A DNA stretch of 64,000 bases from Paenisporosarcina macmurdoensis (lineage in GTDB: Bacteria; Bacillota; Bacilli; Bacillales_A; Planococcaceae). Shown one piece after another: positions 7,937-15,076 of this stretch; positions within the stretch are counted from its first letter, which is position 1; each line of letters begins with the position of its first letter. The stretch is from contig NZ_JBHSRI010000002.1 in the NCBI RefSeq assembly GCF_042658845.1, positions 434,001-498,000 of the forward strand, given 5' to 3'. The translations under genes and the position numbers were made by a program. The notes below the pieces were generated by a model, which had not been told where the DNA came from, made no database searches, and saw nothing but the letters and a program-made list of their open reading frames with translations.

Positions 7937-8506
7937 ATGAGAGTTATATCTGGAACACGCAAAGGACTTCCTTTGAAAGCGGTGCCAGGATCAGGCACCA
8001 GACCAACAACCGATAAAGTGAAAGAATCGATTTTTAATATGATTGGTCCATATTTTGATGGAGGACTTGCTGTAGATTTGTTTGCAGGCAGTGGTGGACT
8101 TGGTATCGAATCGCTCAGTAGAGGCATTGACACATGTATCTTCATTGAAAAAGACCCACGTGCCATTCCGGTTATTTATGAAAATTTAAAAAAGTGTAAA
8201 CTAGAAGATAGAGCGGAAGTATATAAAGCAGATGCTACGCGAGCAATAAAAGCTTTAGAAAAGAGACAAGCTAGGGTTGATTTATTGTTTTTAGACCCAC
8301 CCTATGAAAAAGTCGGCTACTACGAATTGTTTAACCAATTTGTCGAGAAAAATTTGTTGACTGATAATGCCATTATTTTATGTGAACACGAAAAAGGAGT
8401 AGACCTTCAAGAACATTATGGAGCGTTTACACTGTCTAGAAAAGAAATTTATGGTAGCACAATCATTTCGATTTATCGACAGGAAGAAGGACAAGGACAT
8501 GACTAA
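7937..8506 (+). CDS. rsmD: 16S rRNA (guanine-966-N2)-methyltransferase RsmD
   Basis: This 189-residue SAM-dependent enzyme methylates G966 of 16S rRNA in the small subunit. It shows the N-terminal RVISGTRKG motif, SAM-binding DLFAGSGGLGIE (about 47-58) and the catalytic DPPY near residue 119. Length is normal. AGGAGG stands 6 bases before the ATG. It overlaps coaD by 8 bases, forming the usual rsmD-coaD pair and suggesting translational coupling. Confidence 0.95.
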   Translation: MRVISGTRKGLPLKAVPGSGTRPTTDKVKESIFNMIGPYFDGGLAVDLFAGSGGLGIESLSRGIDTCIFIEKDPRAIPVIYENLKKCKLEDRAEVYKADATRAIKALEKRQARVDLLFLDPPYEKVGYYELFNQFVEKNLLTDNAIILCEHEKGVDLQEHYGAFTLSRKEIYGSTIISIYRQEEGQGHD

Positions 8507-8984
8507 GATTGCAGTAGTTCCAGGGAGTTTTGATCCCGTTACATATGGTCATTTAGATATCATTAAGCGTGGTGCATCTGTTTTTGATGAGATTCATGTA
8601 GTCGTGCTAAATAATTCGTCAAAAAAACCGTTATTTACAGTTGAAGAACGGATGGCATTAATAAGAGAAGTAACCCAATCATTACCAAATGTACATGTCG
8701 ATTCTTTTTCTGGTTTGCTTGTCGAATATGCGAAAAAAGTAAATGCTCACGCAATTGTTCGAGGATTGCGGGCGGTTTCAGATTTTGAATACGAAATGCA
8801 AATCACATCGATGAACAGAGTGCTTGATGAAAAAATCGAAACGTTCTTTATTATGACGAATAATCAATATTCGTTTCTGAGTTCTAGCATCGTAAAAGAA
8901 GTAGCAAAATATGGTGGTAATATTTCTGAACTTGTCCCAAAACAAGTGGAAGCAGCCTTGAAAATGAAATTTGGTTTTGAATAA
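8499..8984 (+). CDS. coaD: Phosphopantetheine adenylyltransferase CoaD
   Basis: This 161-residue enzyme transfers AMP from ATP to 4'-phosphopantetheine, the penultimate step of coenzyme A synthesis. It has the nucleotidyltransferase motif GSFDPVTYGH (about 9-18), the RGLRAVSDFEYE segment and the C-terminal SSSIVKEV motif. The start at 8499 lies inside the end of rsmD. A longer frame from 8418 only repeats rsmD sequence in another frame. The other CoA gene in the window is coaBC at the right end. Confidence 0.96.
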   Translation: MTKIAVVPGSFDPVTYGHLDIIKRGASVFDEIHVVVLNNSSKKPLFTVEERMALIREVTQSLPNVHVDSFSGLLVEYAKKVNAHAIVRGLRAVSDFEYEMQITSMNRVLDEKIETFFIMTNNQYSFLSSSIVKEVAKYGGNISELVPKQVEAALKMKFGFE

Positions 8985-9011
8985 ATCACGCGATTTTTGC
9001 GTGATTTTTTT
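8983..9011 (+). terminator. Terminator of rsmD-coaD
   Basis: A 9-bp stem (8983-8991 with 8999-9007) begins inside the coaD stop codon and is followed by a run of T. Confidence 0.85.
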
Positions 9012-9235
9012 ATGTTCAAAGATAAGGAAGTATATAATTCTAGTTCTATAAATCCAGTGTTTCAGGCGTTTTGGAAAAAAGATTGATTCATTAATAGTAT
9101 TGATTTCCGTTGCAGTCGGACGCTTTCCACTACAATCCATGAAGTGAGTAGTAACCAACAAGAAAATCTATCAATTGCTTAGTGCGAAGACACGAATAAA
9201 TGATTCTAAGTAAGCTTGAGATAGAGGATTCCACG

Positions 9236-9319
9236 TTATTGTCGCAACTTCTTGAATTATTCTCGCAACTTCTTTTAAAATTGTCGCAATTTTCCACATT
9301 ATCGTCGCAACTATCCAAT
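9236..9319. repeat. Four tandem 21-bp repeats
   Basis: Four units begin at 9236, 9257, 9278 and 9299, each built around TCGCAACT or TCGCAATT preceded by TTATT, TTATC or AAATT. The third unit is the most diverged. The period is exactly 21 bases throughout. Confidence 0.85.
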
Positions 9320-9339
9320 TTTCTCCTAATTCACAAAGG

Positions 9340-9379
9340 AAGATACCTGATTTGCTTTTCGCGAGTCAGGTATCTTTTT
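9340..9379 (+). terminator. Second plus-strand terminator downstream of the 21-bp array
   Basis: An 11-bp stem (9340-9350 with 9366-9376), a 15-base loop and a T-run point to termination of plus-strand transcripts. coaD already has its own terminator, so this may serve read-through or an unrecognised short transcript over the array. Confidence 0.7.
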
Positions 9380-9510
9380 AGACCAACTATTAGTTTGTCT
9401 ATGACTCAGCGTAGTAGCGAGAGATGACTTGAAACTTTTGTCGTTCATGAACGTCTAAAGCTATGGCAAAACCATATAACATAGACTCATAGAATAGTAT
9501 GTGCGCTTTC

Positions 9511-10401
9511 TTACAAAAACAGATAACAACTGCCTACGAATAATAGAAAATGAATAAAGCGGTAGAAGACATACGGTTTTAAAGAAAGTTTAGCCGATTT
9601 GGCCAACACCATGATTTGCATATGTATACTCAAGCCATTGAAGGAAAGAATGCTTACGACTAAAAGAGGGAAAAATGTTTCCATCTTAAATAATTGATGA
9701 GCTATTTCTAATCCGGCGGTCATTTCAAAAAACGAATAAATAAAGACAGATACTTGATGAGGAACCCCGTCAAAGATGACCCGAATGATTTCCCTAATTA
9801 CGGTACTAATTGTCGTGAAGAAGACTACTGTAGTAGCAACTAAAAGTAGAATAGAGGCTGTTTGATTAATGCCTTCACTTAATGGAGAGGTCACTGGTTT
9901 GACAATGTGGTCATTTTTAACGATTTTTGGCATGGCTACGAATATATGTAGAAACACTAAAAACACGAGATTAATACTATGCAAAATTAACAATAGGATG
10001 ATTCCTGAATTGGCAGATGAAAGAAACTGGGCTCCAACTACTCCTACAACAAACATGGGACTAGGTGCATGGCAGATACCTAGTAAGTGGCTGGCATGTT
10101 TTTTACTAATCATGTTTGATTGTGCAAGTGTTGATATAGTGGCAGCACCAGTAGGGAACCCACCAAACGCACCAATGGCATAGATTTTAATGCTATTGCT
10201 AACATGTGACTGCCATTTGTTTTTCTTGTAAAGCTCATACAATAGCCATTGAGAGACGACCAAATAAGGCAATAAATAAGGTAACAATCGTTTTAAAAAA
10301 ACTTCAAGTCCTAATTGAGCTCCTTGATGAGCAATTCCAGGCATTAAAATAAACAATGTCATGAGAAACCAACAAATGAATAGAATGGACTTATGTAGCA
10401 A
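9511..10401 (-). CDS. ylbJ: YlbJ-like nucleoside-recognition (gate) membrane protein
   Basis: This is a 296-residue polytopic membrane protein with about eight hydrophobic segments. The GAFGGFPTGAATISTLAQ stretch (about 78-95) and HAPSPMFVVGVVG (about 111-123) match the gate domain of sporulation proteins YlbJ and SpoIIIAE-like neighbours. In B. subtilis ylbJ (about 400 residues) is a sporulation gene located between coaD and ylbL, exactly as here. This product is about 100 residues shorter. I choose the TTG at 10401, which has GGGGA 8 bases upstream. It lies divergent from ylbL. A role in sporulation is inferred from synteny. Confidence 0.75.
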   Translation of the reverse strand: MLHKSILFICWFLMTLFILMPGIAHQGAQLGLEVFLKRLLPYLLPYLVVSQWLLYELYKKNKWQSHVSNSIKIYAIGAFGGFPTGAATISTLAQSNMISKKHASHLLGICHAPSPMFVVGVVGAQFLSSANSGIILLLILHSINLVFLVFLHIFVAMPKIVKNDHIVKPVTSPLSEGINQTASILLLVATTVVFFTTISTVIREIIRVIFDGVPHQVSVFIYSFFEMTAGLEIAHQLFKMETFFPLLVVSILSFNGLSIHMQIMVLAKSAKLSLKPYVFYRFIHFLLFVGSCYLFL

Positions 10402-10426
10402 GTGGAATTTCCCCGTTTCAACCGTT

Positions 10427-10456
10427 TTGTCAGAAGTAAAGTGAAAGTGCTACACT
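10427..10456 (+). promoter_or_regulatory. Candidate sigma-A promoter for ylbL
   Basis: TTGTCA (10427-10432) and TACACT (10451-10456) are spaced by 18 bases, about 45 bases ahead of the ylbL start. Confidence 0.4.
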
Positions 10457-10501
10457 ATATATATGCATAAAGAATGCTTGTCATCATGGAGGTGAATAAA
10501 C

Positions 10502-11551
10502 ATGTTTAAGAAAAGTACAATTGGGTTTTTCTTAATCTGTATTTTAGTGATTAGCGCTACTTTTTATCCTGTCGATGCTTACATCACAAAACCTGGAGGA
10601 GCTTATCCACTTGAACCACTCGTAAGCGTACAAGGTGGAGACGAAGATGATAAAGGATCAATGAGTTTAATGACAATCGCTTTATCAAAAGCGACGCCAT
10701 TAACGTATGTATGGGCTAAAGTATCCGATCAACAAAAAATACTGCAAACGAATCAAGTCAGAAATCCCGATGAAGATGATGAGGAATATAATGTCCGTCA
10801 ACTCCATCTCATGTCCCAATCTCAATTCAATGCGATACAAGCTGCATTTGAAAAAGCAGGAAAGCCATATGAAATTACAACAAAAGGCGTGTTTATTTTA
10901 AATGTACTACCAGATGGTGCAGCTGATGGTTTTCTTAAAGCGGGAGATCGAATTATTAAAATGGATGAAGTTGCAAGTGATAATCAACAAAGCTTAGTCG
11001 ACTATTTAAGAGAAAAGAGTGTAGGGGATGTCGTCACTATACAAATAGAGAGAGATGGCAAAACCGAATCAATTGAAGTGGAATTAAAACCTATACCAAG
11101 TGAAGTAAGTCGTGCAGGTTTAGGTATTTCATTTACGGAAGATAAAGAAATAAGCACAACTCCAAAAGTGGAAATTAAAGCAGATGAAATTGGAGGACCT
11201 TCAGCAGGGTTGATGTTTACTTTGGAAATTCTAAATCAACTAATAGATGAAGATTTATCAAAAGGTTATAACGTGGCAGGAACAGGTACGATGCAGGAAA
11301 CCGGAGAAGTTGGACGAATTGGCGGTATTGATTTAAAAGTGATTGCGGCAGATGAAGCCGGTATCGAGATTTTCTTTGCACCGGATGACGAGTTACCAGA
11401 GGAAGTTTTAAAAAATAACCCTTCTTTACGTTCGAATTACTTAGAAGCACAAGAAGTAGCGGAAAAAATTGGCACGAAAATGAAAATCGTGCCAGTTAAA
11501 ACTATAGATGATGCACTAGCTTATTTAGAAAATTTAGAAGCGAAAAAGTAA
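10502..11551 (+). CDS. ylbL: Membrane-anchored Lon-like PDZ protease YlbL
   Basis: This 349-residue protein has an N-terminal hydrophobic anchor (about 5-25), a PDZ domain (about 130-200) and a C-terminal Lon-type Ser/Lys protease domain. The catalytic Ser is in GGPSAG (Ser234) and the catalytic Lys in GGIDLK (Lys279). In B. subtilis YlbL degrades the division inhibitor YneA so that division resumes after DNA damage; the streptococcal homologue SepM processes a signal peptide. The catalytic domain is expected outside the cell. The position between ylbJ and tmcAL is the same as in B. subtilis. A GGAGG site precedes the ATG. Confidence 0.92.
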   Translation: MFKKSTIGFFLICILVISATFYPVDAYITKPGGAYPLEPLVSVQGGDEDDKGSMSLMTIALSKATPLTYVWAKVSDQQKILQTNQVRNPDEDDEEYNVRQLHLMSQSQFNAIQAAFEKAGKPYEITTKGVFILNVLPDGAADGFLKAGDRIIKMDEVASDNQQSLVDYLREKSVGDVVTIQIERDGKTESIEVELKPIPSEVSRAGLGISFTEDKEISTTPKVEIKADEIGGPSAGLMFTLEILNQLIDEDLSKGYNVAGTGTMQETGEVGRIGGIDLKVIAADEAGIEIFFAPDDELPEEVLKNNPSLRSNYLEAQEVAEKIGTKMKIVPVKTIDDALAYLENLEAKK

Positions 11552-11555
11552 GTAG

Positions 11556-12767
11556 TTAAATGATAATCGGTGTTTTGCGATAGTCTAAACCAATCGGGCG
11601 CTCTATTTTAGATGATTGGAGTCCCAATTGATATAAATCTGTCGCTCGAATATCTAAATCTAATAATGAGTCCTTTGTTGCTGCAACTCGACTAACGAGA
11701 GGCAACGAAAGACTTTTTTTCTTTTGATTTAAATAGCTCTGTCCATCGTTTGTCATGCCAAGTACACGTAAATAAGTCGGATTTTGATGAGACTTTAAAG
11801 CTTCCCATGTAAAGCCCGTATAAATATGTGTGAGCATGCGTTGAATTCGTGTCCAAGTGTAGCGCTTAGATTTCACACGGGTCATAAATTCTTCAAATGT
11901 TTCGCTTTTAGTGGCGGCATCGTAAATTAAATGCTCTATACCTTCTGTCACTTCTGCATAAGAAGCAAGTTCTTTTAAGGAAGAACGAATAATCGTAAAT
12001 CGAAGGAGAGGCCAAAATTGTGGCCAACTACCAAACACGCCGACCGAATCTTTCCATGTTAATAAATGGTCAAGTGATGTTTTTGGCATGAATTTCGCCA
12101 ACTCCCCGATGGATCCTTCTTCGAAAATTGCTTTACGAATTCCTGTAGCGCTTGCTATTGATTGGCTTTCGTCAACATCATCATGGAAGTTAGCAACAAT
12201 TCGTTGAATGGTAAAAGGCTTCATACATGCGTTCATTTGATAAGCGGCTTCCACATAATGATAACCAAGTATATTGTTTGGTTTTGACAAATCGACTAAA
12301 TGTAAGTTTGAGTCTTTAGTTATTTCAGCAAAAGCTTCATTTAAAGCTTTGGGATAACTTAAACCAAGTTTCATGTATTGTTTAATCAAGTTTTGGTAAG
12401 TCTGTTGTTGTGTAGTAATAGCTTCATATGTGTTTGTAAAAGGTTCTATTGTGCCTTCTTCACTGCCAAAACAGAACGCATCGCACCCAATGGCTTCTAA
12501 TAACGCTATAGAACCACGTGCGAAGTCGCTTGCTTGAGCTGTGGCAAATACATAAGGAAGTTCAATGACGATGTCTACGCCAGCTTTTAAGGCCATTTCA
12601 GACCGTGACCACTTATCTACAAGTGCTGGTTCACCTCGTTGCAAAAAATTTCCACTCATCACAGCAATAATAATATCTGCCGCTGTTTTATTACGGGATT
12701 CTTTGATATGATAGAAGTGTCCGTTATGAAACGGATTATGTTCGACGACTATACCAGTTGCTTTCAC
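11556..12767 (-). CDS. tmcAL: tRNA(Met) cytidine acetate ligase TmcAL
   Basis: This 403-residue enzyme (YlbM) activates acetate with ATP and acetylates the wobble cytidine of elongator tRNA-Met, giving ac4C34. It shows the nucleotidyltransferase-like EHNPFHNGH motif (about 10-18) and SGNFLQRGEPA (about 37-47). The start is GTG at 12767 with AGGGGG upstream. The longer frame to 12854 runs through the promoter and is rejected. It is convergent with ylbL, with only 4 bases between stop codons, and divergent from yceD. Confidence 0.93.
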   Translation of the reverse strand: MKATGIVVEHNPFHNGHFYHIKESRNKTAADIIIAVMSGNFLQRGEPALVDKWSRSEMALKAGVDIVIELPYVFATAQASDFARGSIALLEAIGCDAFCFGSEEGTIEPFTNTYEAITTQQQTYQNLIKQYMKLGLSYPKALNEAFAEITKDSNLHLVDLSKPNNILGYHYVEAAYQMNACMKPFTIQRIVANFHDDVDESQSIASATGIRKAIFEEGSIGELAKFMPKTSLDHLLTWKDSVGVFGSWPQFWPLLRFTIIRSSLKELASYAEVTEGIEHLIYDAATKSETFEEFMTRVKSKRYTWTRIQRMLTHIYTGFTWEALKSHQNPTYLRVLGMTNDGQSYLNQKKKSLSLPLVSRVAATKDSLLDLDIRATDLYQLGLQSSKIERPIGLDYRKTPIII

Positions 12768-12795
12768 GATTGGGACCCCCTTATTATCTAATTTG

Positions 12796-12824
12796 ATTAT
12801 ACGGGTCAAAAAAAGGAGTGACAA
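12796..12824 (-). promoter_or_regulatory. Sigma-A promoter of tmcAL
   Basis: On the minus strand TTGTCA (12824-12819) and a perfect TATAAT (12801-12796) are spaced by 17 bases. Confidence 0.6.
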
Positions 12825-12833
12825 GAAATTATC

Positions 12834-12862
12834 TTGACATCTAATTTCTCGCATTATATAAT
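12834..12862 (+). promoter_or_regulatory. Consensus sigma-A promoter of yceD-rpmF
   Basis: Perfect TTGACA (12834-12839) and perfect TATAAT (12857-12862) are separated by 17 bases. Such strength suits a ribosomal-protein operon. Confidence 0.8.
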
Positions 12863-12891
12863 CAACTTTGTTGTCTTGAGGTGATAAACGA

Positions 12892-13422
12892 ATGAAATGG
12901 GCAATTCATCAACTATCTAAATATCGCCATGACGGGATGCCAATTGACGAAATGGTCCAATTGGATGATGTTATGACACGTAACCCGGACATCCGGAAAA
13001 TCTCACCCGTACATGTAAAAGGGCACTGCACATTTGGTGCAGCGCAAATGACTTGTCATTTTCAACTTACAGGCACCTTAACTTTACCATGTGCACGCAC
13101 TTGGGAAGATGTTGAGTATCCGTTTGATATTCAAACAGATGAACTTTTTAGTTGGTCAGAAGCACACAAAGAAGAAGATGGAGATATTCATCTAGTAGAA
13201 GGCGATGTTATTAATGTCGACCCTGTATTGGAAGAATTGATTATTCTTGAAGTTCCTTTGCAAGTGTTTAAGGAAGGTGCAGAACACCAACCGATACCTG
13301 GCGGCAAAAACTGGTCGTACTTAACAGACGAGGAACTGGCTGCTAAGAAAGAAAATGAACCTAAAAAATCGGATCCTAGGCTAGCTGATTTAGCGAAGTA
13401 TTTTGATCAAACAGACGAATAA
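12892..13422 (+). CDS. yceD: YceD family protein (DUF177, YlbN)
   Basis: This 176-residue protein belongs to the DUF177/YceD family, which almost always precedes rpmF. The homologue has been linked to 23S rRNA accumulation in plants and E. coli. The visible core is FQLTGTLTLPCARTWEDVEYPF (residues about 64-85) with the conserved Cys, and the acidic middle DVINVDPVLEELIILEVPL. It ends in a charged, low-complexity tail. Twenty-three bases separate it from rpmF. The ATG has a GAGGTG site. Confidence 0.9.
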   Translation: MKWAIHQLSKYRHDGMPIDEMVQLDDVMTRNPDIRKISPVHVKGHCTFGAAQMTCHFQLTGTLTLPCARTWEDVEYPFDIQTDELFSWSEAHKEEDGDIHLVEGDVINVDPVLEELIILEVPLQVFKEGAEHQPIPGGKNWSYLTDEELAAKKENEPKKSDPRLADLAKYFDQTDE

Positions 13423-13445
13423 CGATCTGTAAGGAGGTGCCACCA

Positions 13446-13622
13446 ATGGCTGTACCGTTTAGAAAGACTTCTAAAACAGTAAAAAGAAAACGTCGTACGC
13501 ATTTCAAATTATCCCTACCTGGTATGGTAGCTTGCCCAAACTGTAGTGAATCAAAATTGGCTCACCATGTTTGTAAATCATGCGGACATTACAAAGGGAA
13601 AGAAGTAGTAGCGAGCAAATAA
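13446..13622 (+). CDS. rpmF: 50S ribosomal protein L32
   Basis: This 58-residue basic protein of the large ribosomal subunit starts with MAVPFRKTSKTVKRKRRTH, the typical L32 N-terminus. Four cysteines (CPNC and CKSC, about residues 29-45) form a zinc ribbon, so this is the zinc-binding form. A perfect AAGGAGG precedes ATG 13446. The three codons upstream of it in the open frame are part of the ribosome site and are not translated. Confidence 0.97.
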   Translation: MAVPFRKTSKTVKRKRRTHFKLSLPGMVACPNCSESKLAHHVCKSCGHYKGKEVVASK

Positions 13623-13645
13623 TTCAGTATTTGTTCAAATAAAGG

Positions 13646-13684
13646 CTATCAGAGAGACCATGGCTCTCTGATGGTCTTTTTCTC
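13646..13684 (+). terminator. Terminator of yceD-rpmF
   Basis: A stem of about 10 bp (13647-13656 with 13664-13673) closes a short loop and leads into a T-rich run. Confidence 0.8.
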
Positions 13685-13706
13685 TATTTACAAGGAGGAC
13701 AAACAT

Positions 13707-14468
13707 ATGCCATTCACTCTTAATTTGGAAGATACTGTTATGAAATTCACCATTAATCGACCACAAGTTCGTAACGCAATTAATCTTGACGTCATCGTTG
13801 GATTCGAGAAACTAGTTTCAGCTGTACATAATGATTCATCCGTAAAATTTGTCGTCATAACCGGTGTTGGAGAAGATGCGTTTTGTTCTGGTGGAGATTT
13901 GTCTATATTCCACGGGTTACATACCGCAAAGGACGCGTTTCCTATGCTTGACCGAATGGCTACAGTGTTATACAACATCGCAACTCTCCCTGTACCTGTA
14001 ATTGCACTTGTAAATGGTCACGCAGTCGGTGGAGGCTGTGAAATCGCTACTGCTTGTGATTATCGATTAGTATCTTCTCGAGCGAAATGTGGTTTTATTC
14101 AAGGCTCACTTGCCATTACGAGTGGATGGGGTGGAGGTACTTATTTATTTGAAAAGCTACCAAGACAAGATCTTGCTTTGCAAATGTTAAGTCAAGCAAA
14201 ACCTCTATCTGCCACCGCTATGCTCAACAATGGCTGGGCAACCCAAGTATACGAAGATGACAAAGATCAAGCCTTAGAGACATTTATTGCAGAGATGAAA
14301 AAAGTAGAAGCATCAGTTCACCGAGCATATAAACAAATGTTGATTCGTAAATGGACGGGGCAAAATCTACTAAACCAAATAAGAGAAGAAGTCAAAACTT
14401 GTTCTCTACTTTGGGAAGCAGATGAGCATCATCAGGCAGTACAAAAATTCTTAACGAAACGAAAATAA
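13707..14468 (+). CDS. Crotonase-fold protein (enoyl-CoA hydratase/isomerase family)
   Basis: This 253-residue crotonase-superfamily protein acts on acyl-CoA. It has an oxyanion-hole segment FCSGGDLSIF (about 59-68) and GHAVGGGCEIA (about 104-114), with Glu112 at the first catalytic-acid position. Where true hydratases have the second catalytic Glu, the sequence reads FIQGSLAITSGWGGGTYL, with Ser134 there and a Trp-Gly-Gly signature. That pattern recalls ethylmalonyl-CoA decarboxylase-type members more than hydratases. The start at 13707 has AAGGAGGA upstream. It lies just ahead of a regulator and an acyl-CoA carboxylase operon. The precise reaction cannot be fixed from sequence. Confidence 0.8.
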   Translation: MPFTLNLEDTVMKFTINRPQVRNAINLDVIVGFEKLVSAVHNDSSVKFVVITGVGEDAFCSGGDLSIFHGLHTAKDAFPMLDRMATVLYNIATLPVPVIALVNGHAVGGGCEIATACDYRLVSSRAKCGFIQGSLAITSGWGGGTYLFEKLPRQDLALQMLSQAKPLSATAMLNNGWATQVYEDDKDQALETFIAEMKKVEASVHRAYKQMLIRKWTGQNLLNQIREEVKTCSLLWEADEHHQAVQKFLTKRK

Positions 14469-14523
14469 CTTCTATTCTTTTTCCTCGCGCATATAGTAGA
14501 AAAAAACGCGAGGTGAAAAAGAT

Positions 14524-14904
14524 ATGACTGAAGTGAAAAGAAAAGATCAATGGACTACTGAAGATGATCATAAATTAGCAACTACAGTGTTAGAAATAGT
14601 GAAAAGCGGAGGCACTCAAATCCATGCATTTGAAGTGGCTGCGGAAAAACTTTCTCGAACGAAGCAGGCTTGTGGGTTTAGATGGAATAAAACATTAAGA
14701 CATACGTATGGACAAGACTTAAATCATGCCAAACAAAAATACCAACATCCCATGCATACACATTTAAAACAAGCCATGTCTAGTTACGAAGAATTGTTGG
14801 AAGCGCATAATAGACTTCAGAAAGAACATGCACAATTGAAAACATTTGTGCAGCAAATTCAGCGTGTATGTTCAGAAAGTCCATTACTGCATCAAAAAAA
14901 TTAA
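14524..14904 (+). CDS. RsfA/GerR-family Myb-like sporulation regulator
   Basis: This 126-residue DNA-binding protein has an N-terminal Myb/SANT-like helix-turn-helix (about 6-55: QWTTEDDHKLA to ACGFRWNKTLRHTYG). The C-terminal helix (about 85-115) has a coiled-coil pattern. The family includes RsfA and GerR (YlbO), which adjust sigma-F and sigma-E regulons in B. subtilis. ylbO lies next to rpmF/ylbN there, as here, so GerR is the likely counterpart. The B. subtilis proteins are longer (about 190-260 residues), so this is a compact version. The CCTCGCG/CGCGAGG inverted repeat at 14483-14513 overlaps its ribosome site. Sporulation-specific expression is inferred. Confidence 0.78.
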   Translation: MTEVKRKDQWTTEDDHKLATTVLEIVKSGGTQIHAFEVAAEKLSRTKQACGFRWNKTLRHTYGQDLNHAKQKYQHPMHTHLKQAMSSYEELLEAHNRLQKEHAQLKTFVQQIQRVCSESPLLHQKN

Positions 14905-14915
14905 TCGTCATTATA

Positions 14916-14960
14916 GAGCTGTTTCTTTCAAGATTAATTCTTAAAAGAGACGGCTTTTTT
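14916..14960 (+). terminator. Terminator of the RsfA/GerR-like gene
   Basis: Paired arms AGAGCTGTTTCTTT and AAAGAGACGGCT (with wobbles) plus an inner stem are followed by six T. Confidence 0.7.
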
Positions 14961-15001
14961 CTATATTGTGTGTGAAGTTTGAATATTTCTTTATTCAAAG
15001 G

Positions 15002-15029
15002 TTGAAATCGTTTTCATTTTTCGTATAGA
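15002..15029 (+). promoter_or_regulatory. Sigma-A promoter with overlapping cre box
   Basis: TTGAAA (15002-15007) and TATAGA (15024-15029) are 16 bases apart. TGAAATCGTTTTCA at 15003-15016 fits the CcpA operator consensus TGWAANCGNTNWCA at every position and covers the -35 element. Carbon catabolite repression of the downstream carboxylase operon is therefore expected. Confidence 0.7.
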
Positions 15030-15076
15030 CTATATAGGATGGGGTTTCATGTTTAAACAACTTAGGGGGACAACAT

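Larger units (their letters stand above)
9012..9510. other. Gene-free convergent region between coaD and ylbJ
   Basis: No convincing gene is present in these ~500 bases. They contain a remnant (about 9101-9129) that, from memory, resembles a dispersed repeat common in Bacillales. They also hold the 21-bp tandem array at 9236-9319 and a second terminator at 9340-9379. Short frames on both strands across the array merely translate its 21-bp period as heptads. Confidence 0.7.

Noticed and set aside
9130..9427. Short open frames on both strands over the 21-bp array (62 and 75 codons) with heptad-like products
   Set aside because: They only translate the 21-bp period, lack good ribosome sites and extend into terminator sequence.
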